This document shows positions 25,122 to 34,632 of a DNA stretch of 64,000 nt, piece by piece. The DNA lies in assembly GCF_000222485.1 (NCBI RefSeq), contig NC_015914.1, positions 1,984,001-2,048,000 of the forward strand, in the 5' to 3' direction. The DNA comes from Cyclobacterium marinum DSM 745. Lineage in GTDB: Bacteria; Bacteroidota; Bacteroidia; Cytophagales; Cyclobacteriaceae. Within the stretch, counting starts at the first letter, position 1. Each line of letters starts with the position of its first letter. A program made the position numbers and the translations under genes. The notes under the pieces were generated by a model. That model was not told the origin of the DNA. It saw only the letters and a list, made by a program, of their open reading frames with translations, and did no database searches.

Positions 25122-26057
25122 ATGACGATACAGCAACTGGAATACATATTGGCCGTAGAGAAATTCAGGCATTTTGGCCAGGCGGCTGATGCCTGCTTTG
25201 TTACCCAGCCAACCTTAAGTGCTCAAATCAGCAAATTGGAAAGGGAATTGGACATCCTCTTGTTCGACAGGTCAAAAATGCCGGTGATACCTACAGAGAT
25301 TGGAGAAAAAGTCATTGCCCAAGCCAAACGAGTGGTCATGGAAAGTAAGGGTCTCTTGGAGTTAGTAGCTGAAATGAAAGGGGAAATTGGGGGAACCATA
25401 AAAGTTGGTATTATACCTACTTTAGCCCCTAATCTATTGCCACTCTTTATTGGAAATTTTATAGAAAAATATCCAAATGTCCTGTTAGAGGTACAGGAGA
25501 TGGTAACAGAAGAAATTTTAAGTAGGTTAAAAAATGATGAACTTGATTTGGGCATCGTGGTGAGTCCGCTACATGAAGGTGGAATGGTGGAAAAACCTAT
25601 TTTCTATGAAAAATTTTTTGTGTACCTGTCCAAAGACCACCCTCTATTAAATCAAAAAGAAATTCCAGTTGCCGACCTTCCGGCAGAGGATTTGTGGGTT
25701 TTACAACAAGGGCACTGTTTCCGCGATCAAGTACTCAACCTTTGTGACAAAAATGTATTTCAACGAAAAAATTTCCACTATGAAAGTGGTTCCATTGAGG
25801 GGCTTAAAAACATGGTTGATCGCTATATGGGAATTACGTTACTTCCCGAACTTGCTACAGATAATCTGTCCAAGGAAGAAAAAACCAGGTTGAGACCATT
25901 TTCAGGAAATCCCCCGGTAAGGGAGATCAGTTTAATAAGGACCCGTAACTTTTTAAAGCAAAGGTTGGTTAATTTGCTTTTTGAAGAAATTAAGGCTTCC
26001 ATGCCTGCACACATGCAATCCAACAAAGATGGGCGACTGGTTAATTTCAAATTATAG
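25122..26057 (+). CDS. oxyR: OxyR-type hydrogen peroxide-sensing regulator
   Basis: This LysR-family transcription factor has an N-terminal winged helix-turn-helix (MTIQQLEYILAVEKFRHFGQ and AADACFVTQPTLSAQISKLE) and a periplasmic-binding-protein-like sensor domain. The sensor contains QQGHCFRDQVLNLC, in which Cys199 and Cys208 have the same spacing and even numbering as the redox cysteines of Escherichia coli OxyR, followed by GITLLPELA. It should activate peroxide-defence genes when the disulfide forms. It is transcribed divergently from the degenerate ABC-like gene across 272 bases, an arrangement in which LysR regulators often control the neighbour. The redox genes at 48-52 kb are possible distant targets. 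Confidence 0.94.
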   Translation: MTIQQLEYILAVEKFRHFGQAADACFVTQPTLSAQISKLERELDILLFDRSKMPVIPTEIGEKVIAQAKRVVMESKGLLELVAEMKGEIGGTIKVGIIPTLAPNLLPLFIGNFIEKYPNVLLEVQEMVTEEILSRLKNDELDLGIVVSPLHEGGMVEKPIFYEKFFVYLSKDHPLLNQKEIPVADLPAEDLWVLQQGHCFRDQVLNLCDKNVFQRKNFHYESGSIEGLKNMVDRYMGITLLPELATDNLSKEEKTRLRPFSGNPPVREISLIRTRNFLKQRLVNLLFEEIKASMPAHMQSNKDGRLVNFKL

Positions 26058-26224
26058 GGCAAAACCATTCAAATTGTTTTAATTTTATGGTTTAATTCAA
26101 ACCATGTGGCGGTCATTTTAAGCGTTTTCATACCGCTTTAAGAAACTAAAAACAAGTATCGCAAAACGAATAAATATTCTGCACCCTAGTTATCCACTAT
26201 GGGTATAAAACAAAATATAGCATC

Positions 26225-27619
26225 ATGGAACTAAAAAAATACATTGAATCCAATTCCAAAAGATTTTTAGATGAGTTGTTGGACTTACTTCGCATCCCTT
26301 CAGTAAGCGCAGATCCTGCATATAAAGAAGAGGTTTTCACTGCAGCTGAATATGTCAAAAACAGCCTTGAAGCTGCCGGGGTTGATCATGCAGAAATCTG
26401 CCAAACGGATGGTTATCCAATCGTTTATGGTGAAAAGATAATTGATCCGGCTGCCCCTACAGTATTGGTTTATGGACATTATGATGTTCAGCCTGCAGAT
26501 CCGCTTAATTTGTGGGACTCCCCACCATTTGAACCTGTAATCAAGAAAACCGCTAACCATCCCAATGGAGCCATCTTTGCCAGGGGATCGGCTGATGACA
26601 AAGGTCAGTTTTACATGCATGTGAAGGCGTTTGAAGCCATGCTCTCCAATGGCCAACTCAATTGCAACGTCAAATTTATGATTGAGGGAGAAGAGGAAGT
26701 TGGCTCTGAAAACTTGGATGTTTTTGTGCGCAACAATCAGGAAAAACTGAAAGCCGATGTGGTATTAATTTCCGACACTTCTATGATTTCCTTGGAACAT
26801 CCTTCTGTAACCGTTGGGCTAAAAGGTCTGGCCTATATGGAAGTAGAAGTCACAGGTCCCAACAAGGACTTGCACAGTGGAACCTTTGGTGGAGCAGTAG
26901 CTAACCCTATTAATATCCTCTGCAAAATGATCAGCTCCCTCCATGATGAAGACAATCGCATTACTATACCCGGCTTTTATGATAATGTGGAAGATTACAG
27001 TGAAGCTTATCGCAACCAGCTGAACAAAGCTCCTTTTGATGAAGGGGATTATAGGAAGAAATTAGACATTAAGGAAACTTATGGTGAAAAAGGCTATACA
27101 ACCATTGAAAGGGTAGGTATCCGACCAACTTTAGATGTCAATGGCATTTGGGGTGGGTATATTGGAGAAGGAGCCAAGACAGTGCTACCTTCAAAAGCCA
27201 ATGCAAAGATTTCCATGCGCCTAGTACCCAACCAAGACCATAAGGCCATCGCCAAGCTTTTTGAAGAGCACTTTAAAAGCATCGCTCCTCCGGCGGTAAA
27301 AGTTAAGGTTGTCCCTCATCATGGCGGACAAGCGGCAGTAATTCCAACAGATTCTATTGGTTACAAAGCAGCAGAAGCAGCCATAGATGAAGCCTTCGGA
27401 AAAAAAGCCATTCCCACTAGAGAGGGTGGTTCCATACCTATCACTGCTTTGTTTCAACAGGTATTAGGACTTGACCCAATATTGCTAGGTTTTGGACTGG
27501 ATACAGATGGCATCCACTCTCCTAATGAGCACTATGGGGTGGACAATTACTTTAAAGGCATAGAAACCATTGCTTTGTTTTTTAAACATTATCACCGCCT
27601 TTCAAATAAAGATGAATAA
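26225..27619 (+). CDS. M20-family dipeptidase
   Basis: This is a cytoplasmic zinc peptidase of family M20 (dipeptidase or carboxypeptidase branch). The metal-binding motifs are VLVYGHYDVQPADP, RGSADDKGQF and MIEGEEEVGSEN, with a dimerisation domain in the middle and the late HSPNEHYGVDNYFKG containing the final His ligand. The length of 464 is normal. There is no signal peptide. It lies 167 bases after oxyR and 90 bases before dsbD, with no sign of a shared transcript. Confidence 0.94.
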   Translation: MELKKYIESNSKRFLDELLDLLRIPSVSADPAYKEEVFTAAEYVKNSLEAAGVDHAEICQTDGYPIVYGEKIIDPAAPTVLVYGHYDVQPADPLNLWDSPPFEPVIKKTANHPNGAIFARGSADDKGQFYMHVKAFEAMLSNGQLNCNVKFMIEGEEEVGSENLDVFVRNNQEKLKADVVLISDTSMISLEHPSVTVGLKGLAYMEVEVTGPNKDLHSGTFGGAVANPINILCKMISSLHDEDNRITIPGFYDNVEDYSEAYRNQLNKAPFDEGDYRKKLDIKETYGEKGYTTIERVGIRPTLDVNGIWGGYIGEGAKTVLPSKANAKISMRLVPNQDHKAIAKLFEEHFKSIAPPAVKVKVVPHHGGQAAVIPTDSIGYKAAEAAIDEAFGKKAIPTREGGSIPITALFQQVLGLDPILLGFGLDTDGIHSPNEHYGVDNYFKGIETIALFFKHYHRLSNKDE

Positions 27620-27709
27620 ATAGGGAGAAAAGTAAAAGGACTTAAGGAACTAATCATTGACCTTTTTAATTACTATTGGATGTATCACCAAATAGGGTAA
27701 AACACGGTA

Positions 27710-29683
27710 ATGAATTTCAATAAGTTAATTTTTATAACCTTAAGTTTCTTTTTCTTAAGTCTTTCATTAAGTGCCCAGGTAATTTCCCCTCCAAAATGGG
27801 ACATTCAACTGGACCAAAAAAATCCACAAGTGGGTGATGAGCTTACCCTTATTTTTAAGGCTGCCATCCCTACCAATTGGTATATTTATTCCAATGAGTT
27901 TGACCCAAACCTTGGCCCTTTACTCACAGAAGTAAAGCTGGAAGAGTCCAAAGGCATTAGCCTAATAGGCAGCTTGGAGGCCATAGGTTCCAAACAAAAA
28001 TACGATGAGATTTGGGAAGGGGACATCACCTATTTTGATAAAGAAGGACTGTTTCATCAGAAGCTTATTCTAAATGAGGAAAATGCAGTTATAAAAGGCA
28101 CATTGGAATACCAGATGTGTTCTGACATTACCAATCAGTGCATAAATTATCAAGAGGATATCAATATCTCGTTAGGGGAACCTACCTCAAGTGAAACCAC
28201 ATTCCAAGTTGATTCGGAAGAAATAACTTTAGAACAACCGGAAGAATCCTTGATAGGATTTATGTTTATTGCCTTTCTGGCAGGCCTGGCAGCGCTATTG
28301 ACCCCTTGTGTTTTTCCTATGATCCCTATGACAGTAACCTTCTTTACCGGAAGAGGTAAAAACAAAATGGAGGGTTATAGGAATGCCTTTATTTATGGCT
28401 TTTCAATCATTGCGATATATACCATTGCCGGCACATTACTTGCAGCCATCCAGGGGCCTGAATTTGCCAACTGGCTATCAACCCATTGGCTTCCAAACGT
28501 ATTCTTTTTCGGGGTATTTATCTTCTTTGCATTGGCCTTTTTAGGCTTGTTTGAGATCACACTTCCTGCAGGATTTGTAAACAAAATGGATGCCCAGGCA
28601 GATAAAGGAGGCATGCTCGGTATTTTCTTTATGGCATTTACTCTGGTCTTGGTTTCTTTTTCTTGTACCGGCCCAATTGTAGGTTCAATTTTGATAAGTT
28701 CTGCTGGAGGTGCCTTGGTGAAACCCATATTGGGTATGTTAGCCTTTTCTTTGGCTTTTGCATTGCCCTTTACCTTATTTGCTATATTCCCGGGTTGGTT
28801 AAATTCTCTTCCTAAATCAGGAGGCTGGTTAAATTCAGTAAAAGTGGTCCTGGGCTTTCTGGAACTTGCTTTGGCCTTTAAGTTTCTTAGTGTTGCCGAT
28901 CAGGTTTATCATTGGGGAATTTTGGATAGGGACATCTATTTGGCCATCTGGATAGTGATTTTCACTTTATTAGGCTTGTATTTGCTGGGTAAAATACGAC
29001 TTCCGCATGACAGCCCCTTGGATTTTATTAGTGTGCCCAGATTAATGTTGGCCATCGCCACTTTTGTATTGGTGGTCTACATGATCCCGGGGATGTGGGG
29101 TGCACCTTTGAAAGCCCTTAGTGGATATTTACCTCCACTGTCGTCTCATGATTTTGACCTGAGCAAAATCAGTCGCCAAAGTTCTGAGAACGAACTTGAT
29201 GAAATTCCTAAATACGCTGATTTCCTTCACTTCCCACACGGTATTCAGGGTTACTTTGATTATGACCAAGCCTTGCGGGCAGCAAAAAGACAAAACAAAC
29301 CCTTGTTTATAGATTTTACCGGGCACGGCTGTGTCAATTGCCGAGAAATGGAAGCAAGGGTATGGTCAGATTCCAGGGTGCTCAAACGTCTGAAGGAGGA
29401 TTTTGTAATGGTAGCCCTCTATATTGACGAAAGATATACCTTGCCGGAAGAACAATGGTACACCTCTACCTATGACAATAAAGTCAAAAAAACCATTGGA
29501 AAACAGAATGCGGATTTTCAAATTACACGCTTTAATAATAACGCACAACCTTATTATGTGATTTTGGATCATGAAGAGGAGTTGCTAATTAATCCAATTG
29601 CTTACGAAACGGACATCCAAAAATTCATAGACTTTTTGGATAAGGCAAGTAAGGAGTTTAAGCATAGAAAAGATCAAAATTAA
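27710..29683 (+). CDS. dsbD: DsbD-type thiol:disulfide interchange protein
   Basis: The protein moves electrons from cytoplasmic thioredoxin to the periplasm. It has a signal peptide (ITLSFFFLSLSLSAQ), an N-terminal DsbD-alpha-like domain with CSDITNQCINY, eight membrane segments carrying the cysteine pair LTPCVFPMIP and FSCTGPIVGS, and a C-terminal thioredoxin domain with GHGCVNC (Cys541, Cys544). All three redox modules are therefore present. The length of 657 fits the family. It may supply reducing power to periplasmic thioredoxin-like proteins such as the one at 5515-5982. A strong terminator follows. Confidence 0.95.
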   Translation: MNFNKLIFITLSFFFLSLSLSAQVISPPKWDIQLDQKNPQVGDELTLIFKAAIPTNWYIYSNEFDPNLGPLLTEVKLEESKGISLIGSLEAIGSKQKYDEIWEGDITYFDKEGLFHQKLILNEENAVIKGTLEYQMCSDITNQCINYQEDINISLGEPTSSETTFQVDSEEITLEQPEESLIGFMFIAFLAGLAALLTPCVFPMIPMTVTFFTGRGKNKMEGYRNAFIYGFSIIAIYTIAGTLLAAIQGPEFANWLSTHWLPNVFFFGVFIFFALAFLGLFEITLPAGFVNKMDAQADKGGMLGIFFMAFTLVLVSFSCTGPIVGSILISSAGGALVKPILGMLAFSLAFALPFTLFAIFPGWLNSLPKSGGWLNSVKVVLGFLELALAFKFLSVADQVYHWGILDRDIYLAIWIVIFTLLGLYLLGKIRLPHDSPLDFISVPRLMLAIATFVLVVYMIPGMWGAPLKALSGYLPPLSSHDFDLSKISRQSSENELDEIPKYADFLHFPHGIQGYFDYDQALRAAKRQNKPLFIDFTGHGCVNCREMEARVWSDSRVLKRLKEDFVMVALYIDERYTLPEEQWYTSTYDNKVKKTIGKQNADFQITRFNNNAQPYYVILDHEEELLINPIAYETDIQKFIDFLDKASKEFKHRKDQN

Positions 29684-29714
29684 TAATTTCATCACCTTAA
29701 CATGAGCTACTCTT

Positions 29715-29743
29715 AAGCCATCCATTGTCTGGATGGCTTTTTT
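29715..29743 (+). terminator. Terminator after dsbD
   Basis: AAGCCATCCA (29715-29724) pairs perfectly with TGGATGGCTT (29730-29739) around a five-base loop, followed by a T-run. Confidence 0.9.
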
Positions 29744-29938
29744 ATTGGAAAGCACCGATGGAAACCGAGGGAGCCATATAAAATTATAGGTTAACCCTGA
29801 TTTTGAAGCGATTTCAGCATGTAATAGTCCGTCTTTTCCATATTTTGGGGTAAACTATAGGCCATTAATTTTCAACAAACATTGTTCGAAATCTAACTAT
29901 TGGCCAACTTTGCCGGCCGAAAGTCATTTTAGTTAGCA

Positions 29939-30559
29939 ATGAGGAAGTTTAAGAAGGGTATTCAAAAGGTCAAAATGATCGCCTATAAAGAAACCAGCCA
30001 TCAACCCATAGACAACCTTTGGTCATTTTGTGGTGCCTTTATAGGCATAGCAGCAATTGGTATGCTCCAACAATTTTTTTACCACATTGAAAGTGAAGAT
30101 CAGTTGTTTTTAATTGGTGCATTTGGCGCTTCTTCCGTATTGCTATTCAGTGCCTCCAATAGCCCGTTGGCCCAGCCAAGGAACACATTGTTTGGTGGCA
30201 CCCTTTCTGCATTCGTGGGCGTTTTGACCTATAAGTTATTTCATTTGGAGGAATTTATTTGGCTGTCCCCTGCATTGTCTGTTGCTTTGGCGATCTTGGT
30301 CATGCAATATACCAAGACCTTGCACCCGCCCGGAGGAGCCATTGCCCTGATCGCCAATATTGGTTCTGATGAAATTAAAGAAATGGGCTTTTTATATGTT
30401 CTCAACCCTATTTTCAGTGGCCTAATGGTTTTGCTTCTCGTCGCTCTGCTTTTTAATAACATCTCAAAAAATAGAATATATCCCTATCGGGATGTAAACA
30501 TTAGAAAACTAAGTTACTATGAAAAGCTATTCAAGTGGAAAATAAAGAATTCCTATTAA
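29939..30559 (+). CDS. HPP-family integral membrane protein
   Basis: The 206-residue protein belongs to the HPP family, named for its His-Pro-Pro motif, visible here as TLHPPGGAIALIANIG. It has four to five membrane segments, including LWSFCGAFIGIAAIGMLQQF and FSGLMVLLLVALLF. Some members transport nitrite into plastids or cyanobacteria; the bacterial role is otherwise little known. PLAQPRNTLFGG is the second conserved block. It stands alone between two terminator-like regions. Confidence 0.88.
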   Translation: MRKFKKGIQKVKMIAYKETSHQPIDNLWSFCGAFIGIAAIGMLQQFFYHIESEDQLFLIGAFGASSVLLFSASNSPLAQPRNTLFGGTLSAFVGVLTYKLFHLEEFIWLSPALSVALAILVMQYTKTLHPPGGAIALIANIGSDEIKEMGFLYVLNPIFSGLMVLLLVALLFNNISKNRIYPYRDVNIRKLSYYEKLFKWKIKNSY

Positions 30560-30711
30560 GCCTCTACCATTAATACAAAATATTACTAAAAGTATTACAG
30601 AGGGAGAATAAGGATAAAGCAACCTCAAAAAGTAGGCAGGCTTTAAAATTCATTGATTGACCTACTATTCCTTAACTTTTACTTTCTTTATATGGGCAAA
30701 GTTGAATTCTA

Positions 30712-30743
30712 TTGGTATTTTCTAACAATAGCCCGTATTTTTG
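30712..30743 (+). promoter_or_regulatory. hemH promoter
   Basis: TTG (30712-30714), a 21-base spacer and TATTTTTG (30736-30743) match the Bacteroidota promoter and end 28 bases before the hemH ATG. Confidence 0.6.
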
Positions 30744-30771
30744 GTTAGCAAAACGGACAATTAAATAAAAC

Positions 30772-31806
30772 ATGAATAAGAGCAAATCCAAAACAGGCAT
30801 TTTGTTGGTCAATTTGGGAACCCCTGACAGCCCTGAAACGGGAGATGTAAGGAAGTACCTAAGAGAATTTTTGATGGATGGAAGGGTTTTGGATATCCCT
30901 TATCTATCAAGGTGGATGCTGGTCAATTTTATTATTGCGCCGTTTAGGTCTCCAAAATCTGCCAAGGAATACCAAAAGCTATGGACAGAAAGAGGTTCAC
31001 CTTTATTATTTCATACCGAAGACTTAAGGGACAAGTTGGTTCCCTTGCTTGATCAGGAAAAATACCAGGTTGAAATTGCCATGAGGTACCAAAGCCCAAG
31101 CATTGAAGATGGTTTGAAAGCTCTAAATAAAGCCAACGTACAAGAAATTGTGGTTTTACCTCTTTTCCCTCAATATGCCTCTGCAAGCAATGGGTCTGTC
31201 ATAGATAAAGTAATGGAGCTTGCTAGAGAATGGCAAATAATTCCAAGCATACGCTTCATTAGTAATTTCGTCGAACACCCATTATTTCTTGAAGCTTGGG
31301 CGGAGTTAGGCAAAAAGCAAATGGCTGAGGGGGATTATGACCGTTACTTGTTTTCTTATCACGGGCTGCCTGAAAGGCAAATTTTAAAAGGTGCGGTCGA
31401 TGGATATTGCCAATTAAATGGAAAATGCTGTGCAAGCTACCATAAGAAAAATAGGTATTGTTACCGGGCACAAAGCTTTCATACCACTCGTTTGATTTCG
31501 GAAAAACTTCAACTGCCAAAAGAAAAAGTACTTACTTCTTTTCAATCCAGGCTTGGAAAGGACCCATGGATCAAACCTTATACAGATGAACTGATAAAAG
31601 AAATGGCAGCGGACGGTGTAAAAAAGGTAATGGTTTTCTCCCCTGCCTTTGTGGCCGACTGTCTGGAAACCACTGTAGAGGTAGGAGAAGAATACAAAGA
31701 GCTCTTTATTGAGCTAGGTGGCGAAAAATGGGACTTGGTACCAAGCTTAAACTCAGAAGAAACTTGGGTTGAATGTGTAAAAGACCTTGTCACCTCAGAA
31801 AAATAA
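30772..31806 (+). CDS. hemH: Ferrochelatase
   Basis: This enzyme inserts Fe(II) into protoporphyrin IX in the last step of haem synthesis. Motifs: GILLVNLGTPDSPETGDVRK, the catalytic His in LFSYHGLPERQI, and the conserved glutamate region CLETTVEVGEEY. A cysteine-containing segment follows the His motif (YCQLNGKCCASYHKKNRYCY); similar insertions occur in many bacterial ferrochelatases. The length of 344 is normal. It is monocistronic with its own promoter. Confidence 0.97.
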   Translation: MNKSKSKTGILLVNLGTPDSPETGDVRKYLREFLMDGRVLDIPYLSRWMLVNFIIAPFRSPKSAKEYQKLWTERGSPLLFHTEDLRDKLVPLLDQEKYQVEIAMRYQSPSIEDGLKALNKANVQEIVVLPLFPQYASASNGSVIDKVMELAREWQIIPSIRFISNFVEHPLFLEAWAELGKKQMAEGDYDRYLFSYHGLPERQILKGAVDGYCQLNGKCCASYHKKNRYCYRAQSFHTTRLISEKLQLPKEKVLTSFQSRLGKDPWIKPYTDELIKEMAADGVKKVMVFSPAFVADCLETTVEVGEEYKELFIELGGEKWDLVPSLNSEETWVECVKDLVTSEK

Positions 31807-31828
31807 TACAGTTTTGGCCTTGGAATGA

Positions 31829-32395
31829 TTAAGACAATATCTCCAAGGCCATTTTTTTATAGGCATCAAGCTTTGGTACAGGAATCCCTGTTTCTTTTGC
31901 CTTTTCATCCCATTCCCTCATTTTCAAAATGAGTTTATGCTCCGGATCTGCTTCAAATTCCCGAGCCTCCTTAGCGCTCATAACTCCTCCTTGAAAATTT
32001 AAGGTTTGCTTACTGGCTTCAGACAATTTCTGAAAGTATACGGGATTTTTAAAAGTAAGGTACCTTTTGGCCTCCACATGACTTTCCACCAATCTGGCCA
32101 CTTTTTCAGGAAAACCTAGTTTTCGCAGGTAATCTGCACCTAGTTTTTCATGATCCATAACCCCATACCCATCCATTTGTTCCAATTCTTCTCTTTGGGA
32201 GAATAGATGTCCCAAATCATGAAAGAATGCAGCTAAAATCACTTCTTTGCCGTAACCCTCTTTCTCTGCCATTTGGGCTGCCTGGCTCATGTGTTCAATT
32301 TGAGAAACAGGTTCACCAATATAATCTGCATTTCCAAAGGATTCATATAAGGAAAATATTTCATTGATCTTGCTTTCAGTGGTAGGGTCTGTCAT
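31829..32395 (-). CDS. PhnZ-like HD-domain mixed-valent diiron oxygenase
   Basis: The protein resembles PhnZ, which oxidatively cleaves 2-amino-1-hydroxyethylphosphonate to glycine and phosphate. Numbered from ATG 32395, it has all the expected features: Tyr25 and Glu28 in DYIGEPVSQIEH, the six metal ligands His35, His59-Asp60 (FFHDLGH), His82, His106 (ESHVEAKRYL) and Asp163 (REWDEKAK), plus the phosphonate-side QGGVMS segment. A frame extends upstream to a GTG at 32452, but homology-like sequence begins at the chosen ATG. It is divergent from a phosphonatase-like HAD gene and a transporter. No PhnY hydroxylase partner is in the window, so the exact substrate is open; related HD oxygenases act on inositol or other phosphonates. 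Confidence 0.85.
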   Translation of the reverse strand: MTDPTTESKINEIFSLYESFGNADYIGEPVSQIEHMSQAAQMAEKEGYGKEVILAAFFHDLGHLFSQREELEQMDGYGVMDHEKLGADYLRKLGFPEKVARLVESHVEAKRYLTFKNPVYFQKLSEASKQTLNFQGGVMSAKEAREFEADPEHKLILKMREWDEKAKETGIPVPKLDAYKKMALEILS

Positions 32396-32555
32396 GGTCT
32401 GATTGGTTAATGCTGAAATTAAAAACTTTCTTTTATTTCGGCAATATTGCACTAAAAAAATTAACCCATGTAACTTCCCCTGTTATTAGGTTACCGATAA
32501 TTTTCATTATTTTAAGACATTGAAGTTTAATAGGAGACTAAAAAATGCTTAAATC

Positions 32556-33281
32556 ATGAAAACCCCTATCAAATTGGCTGTTTTTGATATGGCAGGAACC
32601 ACAATCAACAACAATGCAGTGGTTCCTCAGCTATTATTAAAGGCATTTTTATCCAATGGCTTTGATCAACTCAATTTAGACCTGGTAGACGAAAAAACGG
32701 GATATGCGATTCCTGAAGCAATTCGCCAAATACTCTCAGCTCACCCTACCTACTATAAAGCCTTATCTGAAGCAATGGCTGAAAAGATTTATGAAACCTT
32801 CAAGCAAGAAATAGAACACCATTACAAGGCCAAACCTGACATTTCGCAAATTGAAGATGCCATGGAGGTTTTTGAGGCCCTCCAGCAATTGGGAATAAAA
32901 ATTGGCCTGAATACCAACCTGGACAGGGCCACGGCAAATCTACTTTTAAAGGGTGTTGGCTGGGAAAACCATCCACTTATCGACATTACTGTCTGTAGCG
33001 ATGAAGTTGCCAAAGGTCGTCCCTATCCGGACATGATCCTACGTATGATGGCATCCTTAGGAATTGGTAGTCCTACAGAAATCATAAAAATAGGTGATAC
33101 CATGGTGGATATATTGGAAGGACAGCAATCTGGATGTATGATGAGTATTGGTATCACCAGCCCAAGATACAATTATGATAAACTCATGCGTGCAAATCCT
33201 ACACATATCGTCAGTGCGCTCTATGAAATTATACCGCTTGTAACCTCGGTATTCACAAAAATTCCTGAAGAAAATAAATGA
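32556..33281 (+). CDS. Phosphonatase-like HAD hydrolase
   Basis: This HAD-superfamily hydrolase of 241 residues has the nucleophile motif AVFDMAGTTI, in which the usual second Asp is replaced by Ala (D-x-A). That replacement is the hallmark of phosphonoacetaldehyde hydrolases. Motif II is GLNTNLD, motif III uses the Lys in DEVAKGRPYPDMIL, and motif IV is IKIGDTMVDILEG. I do not see a clear equivalent of the cap-domain Schiff-base lysine, so it may belong to the PhnX-like group with an unknown substrate. Its stop overlaps the start of the transporter gene (ATGA), and it is divergent from the PhnZ-like gene. Confidence 0.85.
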   Translation: MKTPIKLAVFDMAGTTINNNAVVPQLLLKAFLSNGFDQLNLDLVDEKTGYAIPEAIRQILSAHPTYYKALSEAMAEKIYETFKQEIEHHYKAKPDISQIEDAMEVFEALQQLGIKIGLNTNLDRATANLLLKGVGWENHPLIDITVCSDEVAKGRPYPDMILRMMASLGIGSPTEIIKIGDTMVDILEGQQSGCMMSIGITSPRYNYDKLMRANPTHIVSALYEIIPLVTSVFTKIPEENK

Positions 33282-34624
33282 TTCATTTCCCTTCGCTTTC
33301 TAAAAGGTTAAATGCAGCTCACCCCATACTGATGAGCACCTTTGTGGCATTAATGGCTTTTATGACCTATAGTAGCATGTATGCTTTTAGAAAACCTTTT
33401 GCCGCTGCCACTTTTTCCCAAGAAGAATGGTGGGGAATAGATATTAAGGTATGGCTAATTCTTATGCAAACATTTGGGTACATGGCCAGTAAGTTTTATG
33501 GCATCAAACTTATCTCGGAATTAGACGGAAAAAAAAGAGGACTTTTGATCGTTTCCTTGGTAGGTATTGCCTGGTTGTCCTTGTTAGGTTTTGCACTTCT
33601 ACCTGCTCCCTTTAATATCTTTTGTTTTCTGCTAAATGGGTTTCCACTTGGACTGATTTGGGGCTTGGTTTTTCATTACTTGGAGGGCCGAAGGTTTACC
33701 GAAATGATGGGTAGCATATTGGCTATCAGTTTCGTTTTTTCATCAGGTTTTGTAAAGTCCATTGGCAGGTATTTATTGGTTGATTGGGCCATAGACCCAT
33801 ATTGGATGCCTTTTATCACAGGGGCTTTGTTTGTTCCATTCCTTATCTTGGCAGTATTTTTCTTGGACCATACTCCTTCACCCAATGAGAAGGATGTCTC
33901 TTTGAAGACTGAACGAAAGTCCATGAATAAATCTGAACGACAAGCATTTTTTAAGAAATTTAGCTTTGGTATAGTACTACTTGTCTTGGTTTATATGGCT
34001 CTGACTGCCTTTAGAGACATAAGAGATAATTTCGTGGTGGAAATATGGAAAGAGTTAAAAGTAGGACTGGCACCGGAACTTCTTACCCAAACAGAAATTC
34101 CCATCACCCTTCTCCTATTGCTTATGATGGGTTTACTCGTTTTAGTAAAAAATAATTTCAAAGCGCTATTTCTTTACCACCTGATCATAATCTCTGGTTT
34201 GATGTTGGCAGTAATTTCAACTTTTCTGCTTCAACAAGGTATGATGAGTCCTTTTTATTGGACGGTAGGTACAGGTACAGGAATATATATGGCATATATT
34301 CCCTTCAATTGTCTTTTATTCGACCGCTTATTGGCGGCCTTCAAATATGTTGGAAACGTTGGATTCCTTATGTATTTGGTGGACAGTTTTGGCTACTTGG
34401 GTTCTTGTAGTATCCTTATTTTCAAACAGTTTGGAAACTGGGAGGCAATGAGTTGGTTTACCTTTTATTCAGAAGGACTAATACTGGTAATGACTTTATG
34501 TGCCTTGGTCATGCTAGTCAACGGATTTTATTTTTATAAAAAATTGAAGCAAAATTCATCCATCAATCCATTGGATATGCCACTAGAAAACCCGTCCATT
34601 CAACCTTTAACGATTAAAAAATAA
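33278..34624 (+). CDS. DUF5690-type MFS transporter, organophosphate-antiporter-like
   Basis: The 448-residue protein has about 12 membrane segments and reads as a DUF5690-type member of the major facilitator superfamily. The segment YSSMYAFRKPFAAATF and the following QTFGYMASKFYGIKLISEL resemble the GlpT/UhpT (organophosphate:phosphate antiporter) start, where a conserved RK pair and SKF motif occur. The coupling to the phosphonatase-like gene (four-base overlap) suggests that it imports a phosphonate or phosphate ester, or exports phosphate. The specificity is inference. Confidence 0.8.
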   Translation: MIHFPSLSKRLNAAHPILMSTFVALMAFMTYSSMYAFRKPFAAATFSQEEWWGIDIKVWLILMQTFGYMASKFYGIKLISELDGKKRGLLIVSLVGIAWLSLLGFALLPAPFNIFCFLLNGFPLGLIWGLVFHYLEGRRFTEMMGSILAISFVFSSGFVKSIGRYLLVDWAIDPYWMPFITGALFVPFLILAVFFLDHTPSPNEKDVSLKTERKSMNKSERQAFFKKFSFGIVLLVLVYMALTAFRDIRDNFVVEIWKELKVGLAPELLTQTEIPITLLLLLMMGLLVLVKNNFKALFLYHLIIISGLMLAVISTFLLQQGMMSPFYWTVGTGTGIYMAYIPFNCLLFDRLLAAFKYVGNVGFLMYLVDSFGYLGSCSILIFKQFGNWEAMSWFTFYSEGLILVMTLCALVMLVNGFYFYKKLKQNSSINPLDMPLENPSIQPLTIKK

Positions 34625-34632
34625 AATCCCTC

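Noticed and set aside
26062-26105. AAACCAT / ATGGTTT / AAACCAT alternating repeats after oxyR
   Set aside because: They could form two exclusive hairpins, but the stems are only 7 bp, AT-rich and without a T-run, so I would not call a switch.
32441-32450. Palindrome GCAATATTGC near the PhnZ-like start
   Set aside because: Ten bases of symmetry in AT-rich DNA are expected by chance, and no promoter element aligns with it.
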